From an uncultured Elusimicrobia bacterium (GTDB taxonomy: Bacteria; Elusimicrobiota; Elusimicrobia; Elusimicrobiales; Elusimicrobiaceae), in contig CALYRQ010000001.1 of the NCBI GenBank assembly GCA_945483375.1, positions 1 to 22,648 of the forward strand: a DNA stretch of 22,648 bases, read 5' to 3'. The notes beneath the pieces were generated by a model. It worked only from the letters and a program-made list of their open reading frames with translations. It searched no databases and was not told the origin of the DNA. A program made the position numbers and the translations under genes. Shown one piece after another: positions 6,863 through 14,839 of the stretch; the stretch's first letter is position 1, and the number at the start of each line of letters is the position of its first letter.

Positions 6863-6863
<1 letters not shown>
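6826..6863. terminator. Bidirectional terminator between prepilin 1 and ligA
   Basis: A perfect 14-bp inverted repeat, AATAAAAATCCCCG at 6826-6839 and CGGGGATTTTTATT at 6850-6863, gives a GC stem with T-runs in both directions. It serves two convergent genes and overlaps both gene ends. Confidence 0.9.
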
Positions 6864-8860
<1,997 letters not shown>

Positions 8861-9271
8861 TTATTTGCGTTCTTTTTTCAGTTGGTCCAAAAGACCGTTG
8901 ATAAACTTGCTGGAGTTTTCAGTCGAGTACTTTTTGGCGAGTTCAATCGCTTCGTCAATAATGGCGGGTACGGGGGTGTTTTCGGGGCTGAACACCATTT
9001 CGTAAGTGGCCATGCGCAGAATGGAGCGGTCCACCGCCGACATGCGGTTAATCGTCCAGTTTTTGGCGTAGGAAGAAACCAGTTTGTCGATGGCCGGCAG
9101 ATTGTTGGCCGTACCCGTGATTAATTCTTCGCAAAACGGGAAGCAGTCCCCTAATTCCTGTTTAAAATCTTCCGCGTAAGCCGTTAGCTGCAACGTGTCG
9201 GCAGTTTTGGCGCTGTCGGCGTAGTAAAGTGATTGCAGGGCACATTCCCGGGCCATTCTTCTGTTGCTCAT
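8861..9271 (-). CDS. nusB: Transcription antitermination factor NusB
   Basis: A 136-residue all-helical protein of normal length. The N-terminus NRRMARECALQSLYYAD is the Arg-rich helix that contacts boxA RNA with NusE (S10). The central block NWTINRMSAVDRSILRMATYEM and the closing PVPAIIDEAIELAKKYSTENSSKFINGLLD are family signatures. It acts in rRNA antitermination complexes. An SD (AAGGGGAT) stands just before the ATG. It is the first gene of a nusB-ligA pair on the minus strand. Confidence 0.96.
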   Translation of the reverse strand: MSNRRMARECALQSLYYADSAKTADTLQLTAYAEDFKQELGDCFPFCEELITGTANNLPAIDKLVSSYAKNWTINRMSAVDRSILRMATYEMVFSPENTPVPAIIDEAIELAKKYSTENSSKFINGLLDQLKKERK

Positions 9272-9309
9272 GATTATCCCCTTGCTGTAAATGGTGTAAA
9301 TTTATATCT

Positions 9310-9318
9310 ATTTTAGCA
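9310..9318 (-). promoter_or_regulatory. Extended -10 candidate for nusB-ligA
   Basis: Read on the minus strand this is TGCTAAAAT, an extended -10 box about 38 bp before the nusB ATG. The -35 at the expected distance (GAGCAA) is poor. The same 9-mer occurs on the plus strand at 22585-22593. Confidence 0.4.
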
Positions 9319-9398
9319 AATTTAAGACGTTCTTGCTCGTTCGCTGTCTAATCTTTTTTTGCGCTTGCGGAGAATTTGCGAAATACTTAAAATAACCC

Positions 9399-9416
9399 TA
9401 TCCTATTCTTAGGATA
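9399..9416. promoter_or_regulatory. 7-bp inverted repeat before the DUF2807 gene
   Basis: TATCCTA, TTCT, TAGGATA is a perfect 7-bp inverted repeat, 18 bp before the ATG at 9435. It could be an operator or a small hairpin. An SD-like GGGGG follows at 9426-9430. Confidence 0.3.
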
Positions 9417-9434
9417 TTTGAATATGGGGGTTAT

Positions 9435-10208
9435 ATGAAACTCAAAAATGTAATGCTGGTATTGGGGGTGGCAGTCTTGTGCGCCGCCGCCGTTTGGGCC
9501 CGGAATATGGCCGGGTATACGTCCCGCAATGTGGAAAATTTGGGTGCGTTTTCGGCGCTTGACGTACGCGGGGACGCGGAGGTGGATTTTATGCAGCGTG
9601 CAGATGCTTCCGTCACTCTCAGCGGGCGCGACAAACTGGTTAACGCCGTCCAGGTGCGTGTAGAAGCCAATACGCTGGTCATTTCGTTTGCCGAGCCAAT
9701 GTTCGGTAAAGACAAAGATAAACTGCATATCCTGGTTACGGCGCCGGAAGTGACTGCCGTAACCGTCAGCCAAAACGGCGAACTGGACGTGCGCGGTGCG
9801 TTACAGGCGGATGCGCTTACGCTGACCGCTTCGCAGAACGGCGATATTTCTATTGATAATTTAGATGTTCAAGCGCTTTCCGTTGCGGCGTCCGGCCGGG
9901 CGGAAGTGGATGTAAACCGTCTGGCGGCTAAGTCCGTGCGTGCGGCGGCTTCCAACCATGCGGAAATTGAGCTGGGCGGCATGGCGCGGGAAGTATACCT
10001 GGAAAACAACGGTTCCGGCGATATTGACGCGGGCAGCTTGCGCGCATTTTCCGTAAAAGCGGTGGTGAACGGTTCGGGCGATGTGGAAGTTGTCGCCACG
10101 GACACGCTGGACGCCTCCGCCATGGGCCGCGGCAAAATTGAATACAAGGGCGTTCCGGCGCGGATTAACCCCGTCGGCAATACCCGCAAAATTGTACAGG
10201 ATTTATAG
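9435..10208 (+). CDS. Secreted DUF2807 (head-GIN domain) protein
   Basis: A 257-residue protein with signal peptide MKLKNVMLVLGVAVLCAAAVWA (about 22 residues). The mature part matches the DUF2807 / putative auto-transporter adhesin head-GIN family: VENLGAFSALDVRGDAEVDFMQ, then a LVISF strand, then repeating short strands with the pattern SQNGDI, ASGRAEVDV, NNGSGDIDAGSL and NGSGDVEV. These repeats build a right-handed beta-helix. The family is common in Bacteroidetes as exported or surface proteins; the exact function is unknown and adhesion is unproven. No autotransporter beta-barrel or C-terminal sorting domain is present, so this copy probably stays in the periplasm or is loosely exported. 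It is flanked by a small palindrome upstream and a terminator downstream, so it is monocistronic. Confidence 0.85.
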   Translation: MKLKNVMLVLGVAVLCAAAVWARNMAGYTSRNVENLGAFSALDVRGDAEVDFMQRADASVTLSGRDKLVNAVQVRVEANTLVISFAEPMFGKDKDKLHILVTAPEVTAVTVSQNGELDVRGALQADALTLTASQNGDISIDNLDVQALSVAASGRAEVDVNRLAAKSVRAAASNHAEIELGGMAREVYLENNGSGDIDAGSLRAFSVKAVVNGSGDVEVVATDTLDASAMGRGKIEYKGVPARINPVGNTRKIVQDL

Positions 10209-10220
10209 TCCTTACGCTGG

Positions 10221-10256
10221 CAAAGGCTCCTCTTTGGAGGGGCCTTTGACGTTTTA
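10221..10256 (+). terminator. Terminator-like hairpin after the DUF2807 gene
   Basis: CAAAGGCTCC and GGGGCCTTTG form a strong stem with a TCTTTGGA loop 12 bp after the stop. The T-tract that follows is short (GTTTT), so efficiency is uncertain. Confidence 0.65.
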
Positions 10257-10287
10257 GGCTTTTGCGGGCCCCGAAACCGGGGCAAAA

Positions 10288-10317
10288 TTGACACCTTTCC
10301 CGCTAAGTTTGTATAAT
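10288..10317 (+). promoter_or_regulatory. Consensus sigma-70-type promoter of infC-rpmI-rplT
   Basis: TTGACA at 10288-10293 and TATAAT at 10312-10317 with an 18-bp spacer. The predicted transcription start is near 10324, giving a leader of about 38 nt before the infC ATG. Confidence 0.9.
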
Positions 10318-10322
10318 AGAAA

Positions 10323-10347
10323 AGTCCTAAAAGAGGACTATTTTTTT
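10323..10347 (+). promoter_or_regulatory. Hairpin plus T-run at the 5' end of the infC leader
   Basis: AGTCCT (10323-10328) and AGGACT (10334-10339) form a 6-bp stem with loop AAAAG, followed by seven T (10341-10347). It looks like a small terminator but lies at the predicted transcript start. A 5'-stabilising stem or a translation control element is as likely as attenuation. Confidence 0.4.
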
Positions 10348-10361
10348 GAAAGAATAATTAA

Positions 10362-10901
10362 ATGGCCAGATTCGATAACAGAAGAACGTACAAAAAAGAT
10401 TTGTACACCAGAAACCAAAATATCCGCGCGGCGGAAGTGCGCGTAATTGATTCCGACGGAACCATGATTGGCGTTAAGCCGATTGCGCAGGCCATCGCGC
10501 TGGCCAAAGAGCAAGAACTGGATTTGGTGGAAATTTCCCCCAACGCGGTTCCTCCCGTTTGCAAAATACTGGATTATAACCGGTATGTATACGAGCAGGG
10601 CAAAAAAGCCGCCGAGGCCAAAAAGAAACAAACCAAAGTAACCATGAAAGAGCTGCGCATTAAATCGCGCATCGCTCCGCACGATTTGGACGTTAAAGTC
10701 CGTCAAATTGAAGATTTCTTGCGTAAGAAAGACATGGTGCGTTTTGTGGTGGTATTCCACGGACGCGAAAACCAGCATAAAGATATTGGCATGCAAATTT
10801 TGAACGATACCGCTAAACGTTTGGAACCCTTGGCGAGTGTGGACGGCGGACTTCAACAGATGGGCAACCGCATGTCGATGACGTTTGTGCCTAAAAATTA
10901 A
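10362..10901 (+). CDS. infC: Translation initiation factor IF-3
   Basis: A 179-residue protein of standard length. It binds the 30S subunit, checks the start codon and prevents early 50S joining. The N-domain has RNQNIRAAEVRVIDSDGTMIGV and a helix ending ELDLVEISPNAVPPVCKILDY; a Lys-rich linker (YEQGKKAAEAKKKQ) follows; the C-domain has KELRIKSRIAPHDLDVKVRQIEDFL and the signature MVRFVVVFHGRENQHKDIG. Unlike the E. coli gene, which uses AUU, this one starts with ATG. The SD before it is weak (GAAAG). It is the first gene of the classical infC-rpmI-rplT operon. Confidence 0.97.
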   Translation: MARFDNRRTYKKDLYTRNQNIRAAEVRVIDSDGTMIGVKPIAQAIALAKEQELDLVEISPNAVPPVCKILDYNRYVYEQGKKAAEAKKKQTKVTMKELRIKSRIAPHDLDVKVRQIEDFLRKKDMVRFVVVFHGRENQHKDIGMQILNDTAKRLEPLASVDGGLQQMGNRMSMTFVPKN

Positions 10902-10912
10902 CCGATTTTTTA

Positions 10913-10979
10913 GGTTCTTTTTGTAGTGACTGGGTACGGGGCTTGACCGGCTCCCGGCACAGGTAGGGTAAAAAGAGCC
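10913..10979 (+). promoter_or_regulatory. Possible structured RNA between infC and rpmI (L20-type control?)
   Basis: GGTTCTTTTT (10913-10922) can pair with AAAAAGAGCC (10970-10979), closing a 67-nt domain that contains a second G/C-rich stem (CGGGG with CTCCCG). In several bacteria L20 represses this operon by binding an RNA that mimics its 23S site. Position and structure fit such a role, but the 23S-like motif itself is not proven. Confidence 0.4.
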
Positions 10980-11001
10980 ATTTTACACAAAGGATAATAC
11001 A

Positions 11002-11208
11002 ATGCCTAAATTAAAAAACCACAGCGGCGGCAAAAAACGCTTCAGAAAAACCGCCACGGGTAAATTCACCCACAGAAAAGCCGGCAGAAAACACTTGTTA
11101 ACGCCTGTTTCTGCCTCCATTAAACACGGTATGAGAAAGACCGGCGTCATTACGCCCGAGTCCAACAAAGGGAAGATTTTGGAAAAATATCTCCCCATGG
11201 CCAAATAA
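11002..11208 (+). CDS. rpmI: 50S ribosomal protein L35
   Basis: A 68-residue, very basic protein of normal length for bL35, with [20 protein letters not shown] at the N-terminus, then the [17 protein letters not shown] segment and a short tail. SD AAAGGA stands before the ATG. It lies between infC and rplT, as in most bacteria, and is probably controlled with them. Confidence 0.97.
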   Translation: MPKLKNHSGGKKRFRKTATGKFTHRKAGRKHLLTPVSASIKHGMRKTGVITPESNKGKILEKYLPMAK

Positions 11209-11220
11209 GAGGTTAGAAAC

Positions 11221-11574
11221 ATGAGAATTAAATTCAGCGTTCCCAGACACGCAAGAAAGAAAAAAGTATTGAAAAGAGCCAGCGGCTATTACGGAGATAA
11301 ATCCCGCCGCTTGCGCATGGCCACGCAGCAGCTGGATAAATCCGGCGTACACGCTTACGTGGACCGCAAAGACAAAAAAACCACCTACCGCCAGTTGTGG
11401 ATTACCCGCATCAACGCCGCGGTAAGAGAGGAAGGTTTGTCTTACTCCAAGTTCATCAGCGGCTTAACCAAAGCCAACATTACGCTCAACCGCAAAATGT
11501 TGTCCGAAATGGCGATTAAAGACCCGGTTTCTTTTAAGAAATTGGTCGACACCGTCAAAGCCGCCGCGAACTAA
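11221..11574 (+). CDS. rplT: 50S ribosomal protein L20
   Basis: A 117-residue basic protein of normal length for bL20. The N-terminal extension (RIKFSVPRHARKKKVLKRASGYYGDKSRRLR) is the long helix that enters 23S rRNA and is needed for early 50S assembly. The globular part contains RQLWITRINAAVREEGLSYSKFISGL and ends LNRKMLSEMAIKDPVSFKKLVD. L20 is the known autoregulator of this operon in E. coli and Bacillus. It starts 12 bp after rpmI and is followed by a strong terminator. Confidence 0.98.
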   Translation: MRIKFSVPRHARKKKVLKRASGYYGDKSRRLRMATQQLDKSGVHAYVDRKDKKTTYRQLWITRINAAVREEGLSYSKFISGLTKANITLNRKMLSEMAIKDPVSFKKLVDTVKAAAN

Positions 11575-11593
11575 GTTAACATTTGTTTGCAGC

Positions 11594-11626
11594 AAACCCC
11601 GCTTCTTACGAGGCGGGGTTTTTTGT
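11594..11626 (+). terminator. Intrinsic terminator of infC-rpmI-rplT
   Basis: AAACCCCGC (11594-11602) and GCGGGGTTT (11613-11621) form a perfect 9-bp stem running into a T-run, 20 bp after the rplT stop. Confidence 0.92.
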
Positions 11627-11814
11627 TGTATCTATAACTCTCCGGCTATTGCGGGGGAATTTATTGGGAAAAATACCGGCGTGTGGCCTGCAGGTTGCGA
11701 AGCACGGTGGATATTCATTGAGAGTGCCGAAACGAAAGGCAGCGTCAGCCTGCGGTGTTTGGCTTCACCCTGCAAGTTGGCAGAAACTTTCCGGAATGAT
11801 TTGATGGGGAAGGG
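11627..11814. other. Intergenic stretch with imperfect CCTGCAAGTTG repeats
   Basis: This 188-bp gap between rplT and the minus-strand gene holds no gene I can support. Two similar segments occur, CCTGCAGGTTGCGAAG (11687-11702) and CCTGCAAGTTGGCAG (11769-11783). There is no T-run on the minus-strand side, so no terminator for the 11815 gene is evident. Confidence 0.35.
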
Positions 11815-12504
11815 TTAATCCGCCGCTTTTTGAAAGTTATTCACCCGTTTGAAAAAATCATTCCAGGCGGGTGAATTTTCATTTAACCGGCGGTTAAATT
11901 GTTTTTTGTATTTTTCAAACAGCGCGGCCAGTTTTTTGGAAATTGTTTCGTCCGTTTTTTCCTGCCGCCGGGCATATTCCTGCGCGGTTTTGCTTTGGCG
12001 CGCATTGGCCAGGCTGGCTTTTTCGTCTTCGGCCAAAATATACATAATTTCTTTTTTGGCTTCTTCTCCGAACAGCGCGCCCGTTTCGTCGGCTAACTGT
12101 GCGTTTTCATGTCTTTTTTGAACCAAAAACGCTTCCAGGCGGGCCGAGGCTTCTTTTCCCAGCGCGTCGTTTTTGACGGGAGGGCGGAGGTCTTCCAGCG
12201 TTATTTGCATGAATGCATTGCCGGAATCTTTTTTTGGAGGGAGCATTTTTTCGGCGGGATTAACGAGTTCTGCTTGTTTTTCTTTTTGAATCCACGTTGT
12301 CAAACGTCGGGCCGCCGTACTAAGGCGGGACGGTTTAGGTTGCGGTTTGGGCGCCGGTTTCCTAAGCGGAAACTGTAAGGCCTGGCGGCTTACGGGATAT
12401 TGGGCGGCTTCCTGCATCATGGGCAACACGCCGTTTAGCATTTTTGCAATAAACTGCAGTGCCACCCCCAACAAAATCAAGCCCAAAATAAAGCGCAAGC
12501 GCAT
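11815..12504 (-). CDS. Single-helix membrane protein with Pro/Lys linker, unknown function
   Basis: I recognise no family. The 229-residue protein starts MRLRFILGLILLGVALQFIAKML, one membrane helix with a very short cytoplasmic side. A linker rich in Pro, Lys and Gln follows (FPLRKPAPKPQPKPSRL), then charged helices from about 95 to the end, including an Ala/Glu-rich segment around GALFGEEAKKEIMYILAEDE and a Lys-rich C-terminus ending SPAWNDFFKRVNNF. The design suggests a periplasmic domain on a flexible stalk, perhaps near the cell wall. The gene is 15 bp after the stop of the lipoprotein gene at 12520, in the order tatD, lipoprotein, this gene. The product resembles the protein at 5427 in layout only. 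Confidence 0.75.
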   Translation of the reverse strand: MRLRFILGLILLGVALQFIAKMLNGVLPMMQEAAQYPVSRQALQFPLRKPAPKPQPKPSRLSTAARRLTTWIQKEKQAELVNPAEKMLPPKKDSGNAFMQITLEDLRPPVKNDALGKEASARLEAFLVQKRHENAQLADETGALFGEEAKKEIMYILAEDEKASLANARQSKTAQEYARRQEKTDETISKKLAALFEKYKKQFNRRLNENSPAWNDFFKRVNNFQKAAD

Positions 12505-12519
12505 AAGCGGCCCCCGGTG

Positions 12520-13095
12520 TTATAATTGCGTATTTGTTTTTTTCAGTTTTTTAATGCTGCTGCGGTTTTGCGTCATTAACGCGTTGAGCGCTTGTTCCTG
12601 TTTGGCAAGCAGTTCTTTTTGTTGGGTGAAATAGGCCGCAAAATTGGCGGCGTTTTTAGCGGCTTGTTTAAGTTGTTTTTCCGTATTCGTAGTAATGATA
12701 AACGCTTTGGATTTTACCTGTGCGCCAAACGCGGCGTTAATGTCATCCAGCGTTTTTTGGTTGGAAATTTGCACTGCATCCCACGCGCGTTTCATACGGA
12801 TGCGTTCCGCATGCGTCGCTTTGCCGGGGAGGGCGTCGGTTTCAATGGTGACGTCGATTACTTGCGGCTGTGGTTGGGCGGCCGGGCGCGGGGCGGGCCG
12901 GATTTCGCGGGGATGCAGGTCTTGCATGGGCGGAAGTTGGCGTGCGGAAGACGGCAGTTTGCTTAACGATTTCATCATGAAGTTGGTATACTGTTGCATC
13001 CAAAACAGCCGGATTTGCTGGTCCTGCTCCGGCGAGGTACATCCCGCGGCGATGAGCGCGGCGGCGATAAAAATAAAAAAGTGTTGTTTTTTCAT
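12520..13095 (-). CDS. Lipoprotein of unknown function
   Basis: A 191-residue protein with signal MKKQHFFIFIAAALIAAGC; Cys19 is the lipidation site and Thr at +2 predicts the outer membrane. The mature part begins with a helix (QQIRLFWMQQYTNFMMKSL), then a Pro-rich stretch (REIRPAPRPAAQPQPQ), then two long helices with high Ala, Lys and Gln (KQLKQAAKNAANFAAYFTQQ and onward), which could form a coiled coil. No catalytic motif is visible and I do not recognise the family. It starts 30 bp after the tatD stop and is followed closely by the 11815 gene, so the three are probably co-transcribed. The outer-membrane lipoprotein and the inner-membrane protein with matching Pro-rich stalks could interact across the periplasm; this is only inference. 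Confidence 0.75.
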   Translation of the reverse strand: MKKQHFFIFIAAALIAAGCTSPEQDQQIRLFWMQQYTNFMMKSLSKLPSSARQLPPMQDLHPREIRPAPRPAAQPQPQVIDVTIETDALPGKATHAERIRMKRAWDAVQISNQKTLDDINAAFGAQVKSKAFIITTNTEKQLKQAAKNAANFAAYFTQQKELLAKQEQALNALMTQNRSSIKKLKKTNTQL

Positions 13096-13125
13096 AATAA
13101 ATCCTATTACAGCACTATAACAAAT

Positions 13126-13932
13126 TTATTTGAGTCCGTACAATTCCCGCGCATTTTTGGTGGTGATTTGCGCCAGTTCTTCCAGCGGAATATTTAAATA
13201 ATCGGCTGTAAACTGGGCAATCAGCGGAATGTTCGACGGGTCGTTTCTTGTGCCGCGTTTGCCCTGCGGGGATAAATAGGGGCAGTCCGTTTCAAAGATA
13301 ATTTTGTCCGCGCCCGCTTTTTTGACGGCTTCGCGGATGTATTCGTTCTTCTTATAGGTAAAACAGCCGTTGATTCCCAATAAAAGACCTTGGTCAAGCG
13401 CCTTTTTTGCTTCTTCGTACCGCGCGCAGAAACAGTGTAATACGCCCGCGTATTTGCGTCCGGAAACGGGCGTCCAATCTCGTTTTAACGCGGCGAAAGT
13501 GTCTTCGTACGCGGCGTAATCTTCTCCTTCGCGCCGTACGTGTAAGACGACGGGCAGGTGAGCCTTATTGGCGAGCCCCAGCATTTGGGTAAAAACGTCT
13601 TGCTGGAGGTTTTTGCCTGCAATCTCCAGGCAGGTATAATCCAGGCCAATTTCTCCCACGGCCACATTGTTTTTGTCCGCAAGTAAATTTTCCAGTTCGC
13701 GGATGCCCGCTTGCGTGAGTTTCGGGGCGTATTCGGGGTGGACTCCCAACACGGCGCGGACGAGCGCCGGATATTGGGCGGATAAATCCAAAGCGGGCCG
13801 CCATTCTTCGGGCGCACAGCCGATTTCAACGCTAAAAACCACGCCCGCCTGCGGCAGACGTGTGATTATTTCGTCCCGGTCGGTATCAAAGGCCGGGTCA
13901 TTTAAATGGGCGTGTGAATCAATGAGTTCCAT
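13126..13932 (-). CDS. tatD: TatD-family metal-dependent hydrolase
   Basis: A 268-residue TIM-barrel protein of normal length. Metal ligands of the family are all in place: His7 and His9 in SHAHL, Glu94 in VGEIGLDY, His131 in VVLHVR, His166 in LHCFC and Asp216 in FETDCPYL. The closing segment (RGTRNDPSNIPLIAQFTADY) is also typical. TatD/YcfH proteins are cytoplasmic 3'-5' exonucleases or DNA/D-Tyr-tRNA-type hydrolases used in DNA damage response; the exact substrate of this copy is not known. In place of the common GLDYY it has GLDYTC, a small variation. It leads a three-gene minus-strand run. No SD is present, and the -10 box ends 6 nt before the ATG, so the mRNA may be leaderless. The symbol refers to the family. 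Confidence 0.93.
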   Translation of the reverse strand: MELIDSHAHLNDPAFDTDRDEIITRLPQAGVVFSVEIGCAPEEWRPALDLSAQYPALVRAVLGVHPEYAPKLTQAGIRELENLLADKNNVAVGEIGLDYTCLEIAGKNLQQDVFTQMLGLANKAHLPVVLHVRREGEDYAAYEDTFAALKRDWTPVSGRKYAGVLHCFCARYEEAKKALDQGLLLGINGCFTYKKNEYIREAVKKAGADKIIFETDCPYLSPQGKRGTRNDPSNIPLIAQFTADYLNIPLEELAQITTKNARELYGLK

Positions 13933-13938
13933 ATATAT

Positions 13939-13944
13939 ATTGTA
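13939..13944 (-). promoter_or_regulatory. -10 box of tatD, exactly 6 nt before the ATG
   Basis: Read on the minus strand: TACAAT, six bases (ATATAT), then ATG at 13932. A start 7 nt after the -10 box would place +1 on the A of the ATG. No SD is present. The same geometry occurs for rsmE. Confidence 0.55.
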
Positions 13945-13972
13945 ACTTTTTGGGGAGATGTTTTAGAAGAGC

Positions 13973-14002
13973 TTGCCCCGTTTTTTTTTTGATAACATGG
14001 GG
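13973..14002 (+). promoter_or_regulatory. Poly-T/GATAA block upstream of prepilin 2
   Basis: TTGCCCCG, ten T (13981-13990), then GATAACATGGGG. It matches the blocks at 6054 and 22022. With TTGCCC as -35 and TAACAT (13993-13998) as -10 the spacer is 14 bp, 2 bp less than at 6054. Confidence 0.5.
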
Positions 14003-14034
14003 ATAATTCCAGTTTGGCGGCCTGCTTCGGCCGC

Positions 14035-14072
14035 GTCATTCCCGAAGGCTGGCGGTCCGCAGAGTTCGGGGA
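14035..14072. repeat. REP-like hairpin (ATTCCCGA family) in the prepilin 2 leader
   Basis: GTCATTCCCGAA pairs in part with TTCGGGGA (TTCCCGAA at 14039-14046 with 14065-14072, one G-T). It begins with the same GTCATTC as the elements near prepilin 1 and prepilin 3. The loop region TGGCGGTCCGCAGAGT (14050-14065) matches 14 of 16 bases at 21769-21784. Confidence 0.5.
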
Positions 14073-14088
14073 GCTGGCCTGTATTCAA

Positions 14089-14120
14089 AAGGAGGATATT
14101 CCCGACAAAAACACTCGGGA
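14089..14120 (+). promoter_or_regulatory. Displaced Shine-Dalgarno and hairpin before prepilin 2
   Basis: A strong AAGGAGG (14089-14095) lies 35 bp before the ATG at 14131, too far for normal use. Between them TCCCGA (14100-14105) and TCGGGA (14115-14120) form a hairpin. An in-frame stop at 14122 excludes an earlier start. Folding would bring the SD to within about 14 nt of the ATG. Confidence 0.45.
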
Positions 14121-14130
14121 CTAACTTTTT

Positions 14131-14586
14131 ATGAAAGGATTTACGCTTATAGAACTGTTGGTAGTTGTTTTAATCATTGGTATTTTGGCCGCTGTAGCGC
14201 TGCCGGAATATAAATCAGCCGTGTTAAAAGCGCGTACGGTAGAAGCCATAACGATGGTGCGTCATATCCGGGACATGCAACGGGAATATGCGCTTGCCAA
14301 TGGTTCGTCCGCAACCACCTGGGACGAATTGAATATAGATGGATTTAGCGGAGAAACTTCTTGCAAATTTAAGAAATTTACGTATGGTCTGAGGTCCTTT
14401 GACGGCGGCGAAATCCAAGCGGTATATCCTTCTCCGAGGTTTTCCATCCAAATGTATGTGTACAGCGACAGAAGCGTGTGTAATGCTGCCAAAGACGATG
14501 AGGCGGCCAACCGATTTTGTAGGAAGTTTTCTTCCCGGCAGGAAGCGTGTATAGATGAGCCGTCTTATTGGTGCTATCCTCTGTGA
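14131..14586 (+). CDS. Type IV prepilin-like protein 2
   Basis: A 151-residue protein whose leader is only MKG, followed by [36 protein letters not shown]. Gly at -1 and Glu at +5 of the prepilin peptidase site are intact. The mature N-terminal helix is nearly identical to that of the proteins at 6198 and 22054, whereas the C-terminal domain differs. It has several cysteines (Cys in [28 protein letters not shown] and YWCYPL), enough for two disulfides. The product is expected to be an inner-membrane prepilin or minor pilin. The start is fixed by a stop codon 9 bp upstream. It is a solitary gene between tatD and hrcA on its own upstream block. The leader of three residues is short, but GspG/PilE-like proteins with short leaders exist. 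No terminator follows directly. Confidence 0.9.
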   Translation: MKGFTLIELLVVVLIIGILAAVALPEYKSAVLKARTVEAITMVRHIRDMQREYALANGSSATTWDELNIDGFSGETSCKFKKFTYGLRSFDGGEIQAVYPSPRFSIQMYVYSDRSVCNAAKDDEAANRFCRKFSSRQEACIDEPSYWCYPL

Positions 14587-14744
14587 GCATATCGCTAATC
14601 CCCGGGTATGCTTGTTCTCCTTATATATTTCTCTTAATCTAATCCAAAAAGACGCGTTGCGTCAAATTCCGCTATTCCTATACTTATAACAGAAGTGATT
14701 GGTCTTTGAGAGAGCGGTTCAAAATTAGCAGTCTAAAATAGGGG

Positions 14745-14773
14745 TTGACAAAAATAAAATAATTGCTTATAAT
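14745..14773 (+). promoter_or_regulatory. Consensus promoter of hrcA-grpE-dnaK
   Basis: TTGACA at 14745-14750 and TATAAT at 14768-14773 with a 17-bp spacer. Transcription should start near 14780, inside the CIRCE element. Confidence 0.92.
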
Positions 14774-14774
14774 T

Positions 14775-14801
14775 TTAGCAGAGGGTTTGAAAGAGTGCTA
14801 A
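14775..14801. promoter_or_regulatory. CIRCE operator (HrcA binding site), left arm degenerate
   Basis: Right arm GAGTGCTAA (14793-14801) is a perfect CIRCE half-site. The left arm is TTAGCAGAG (14775-14783) where CIRCE has TTAGCACTC, so the last three bases differ. The spacer is the canonical 9 bp. It overlaps the predicted start of the hrcA operon, so HrcA would repress its own operon. Confidence 0.85.
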
Positions 14802-14839
14802 AATAAAACGCACTTCCCCTAAGAACCCCGGGATACAGT

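Noticed and set aside
10902..11001. tRNA-like or riboswitch-like sequence between infC and rpmI
   Set aside because: No acceptor stem, anticodon loop or T-loop (GGTTCRA) pattern in the right arrangement; kept only as a possible structured spacer.
11583..11804. Open frame of 73 codons after rplT
   Set aside because: It starts with TTG, runs through the rplT terminator, has no SD and no recognisable composition. Probably chance.
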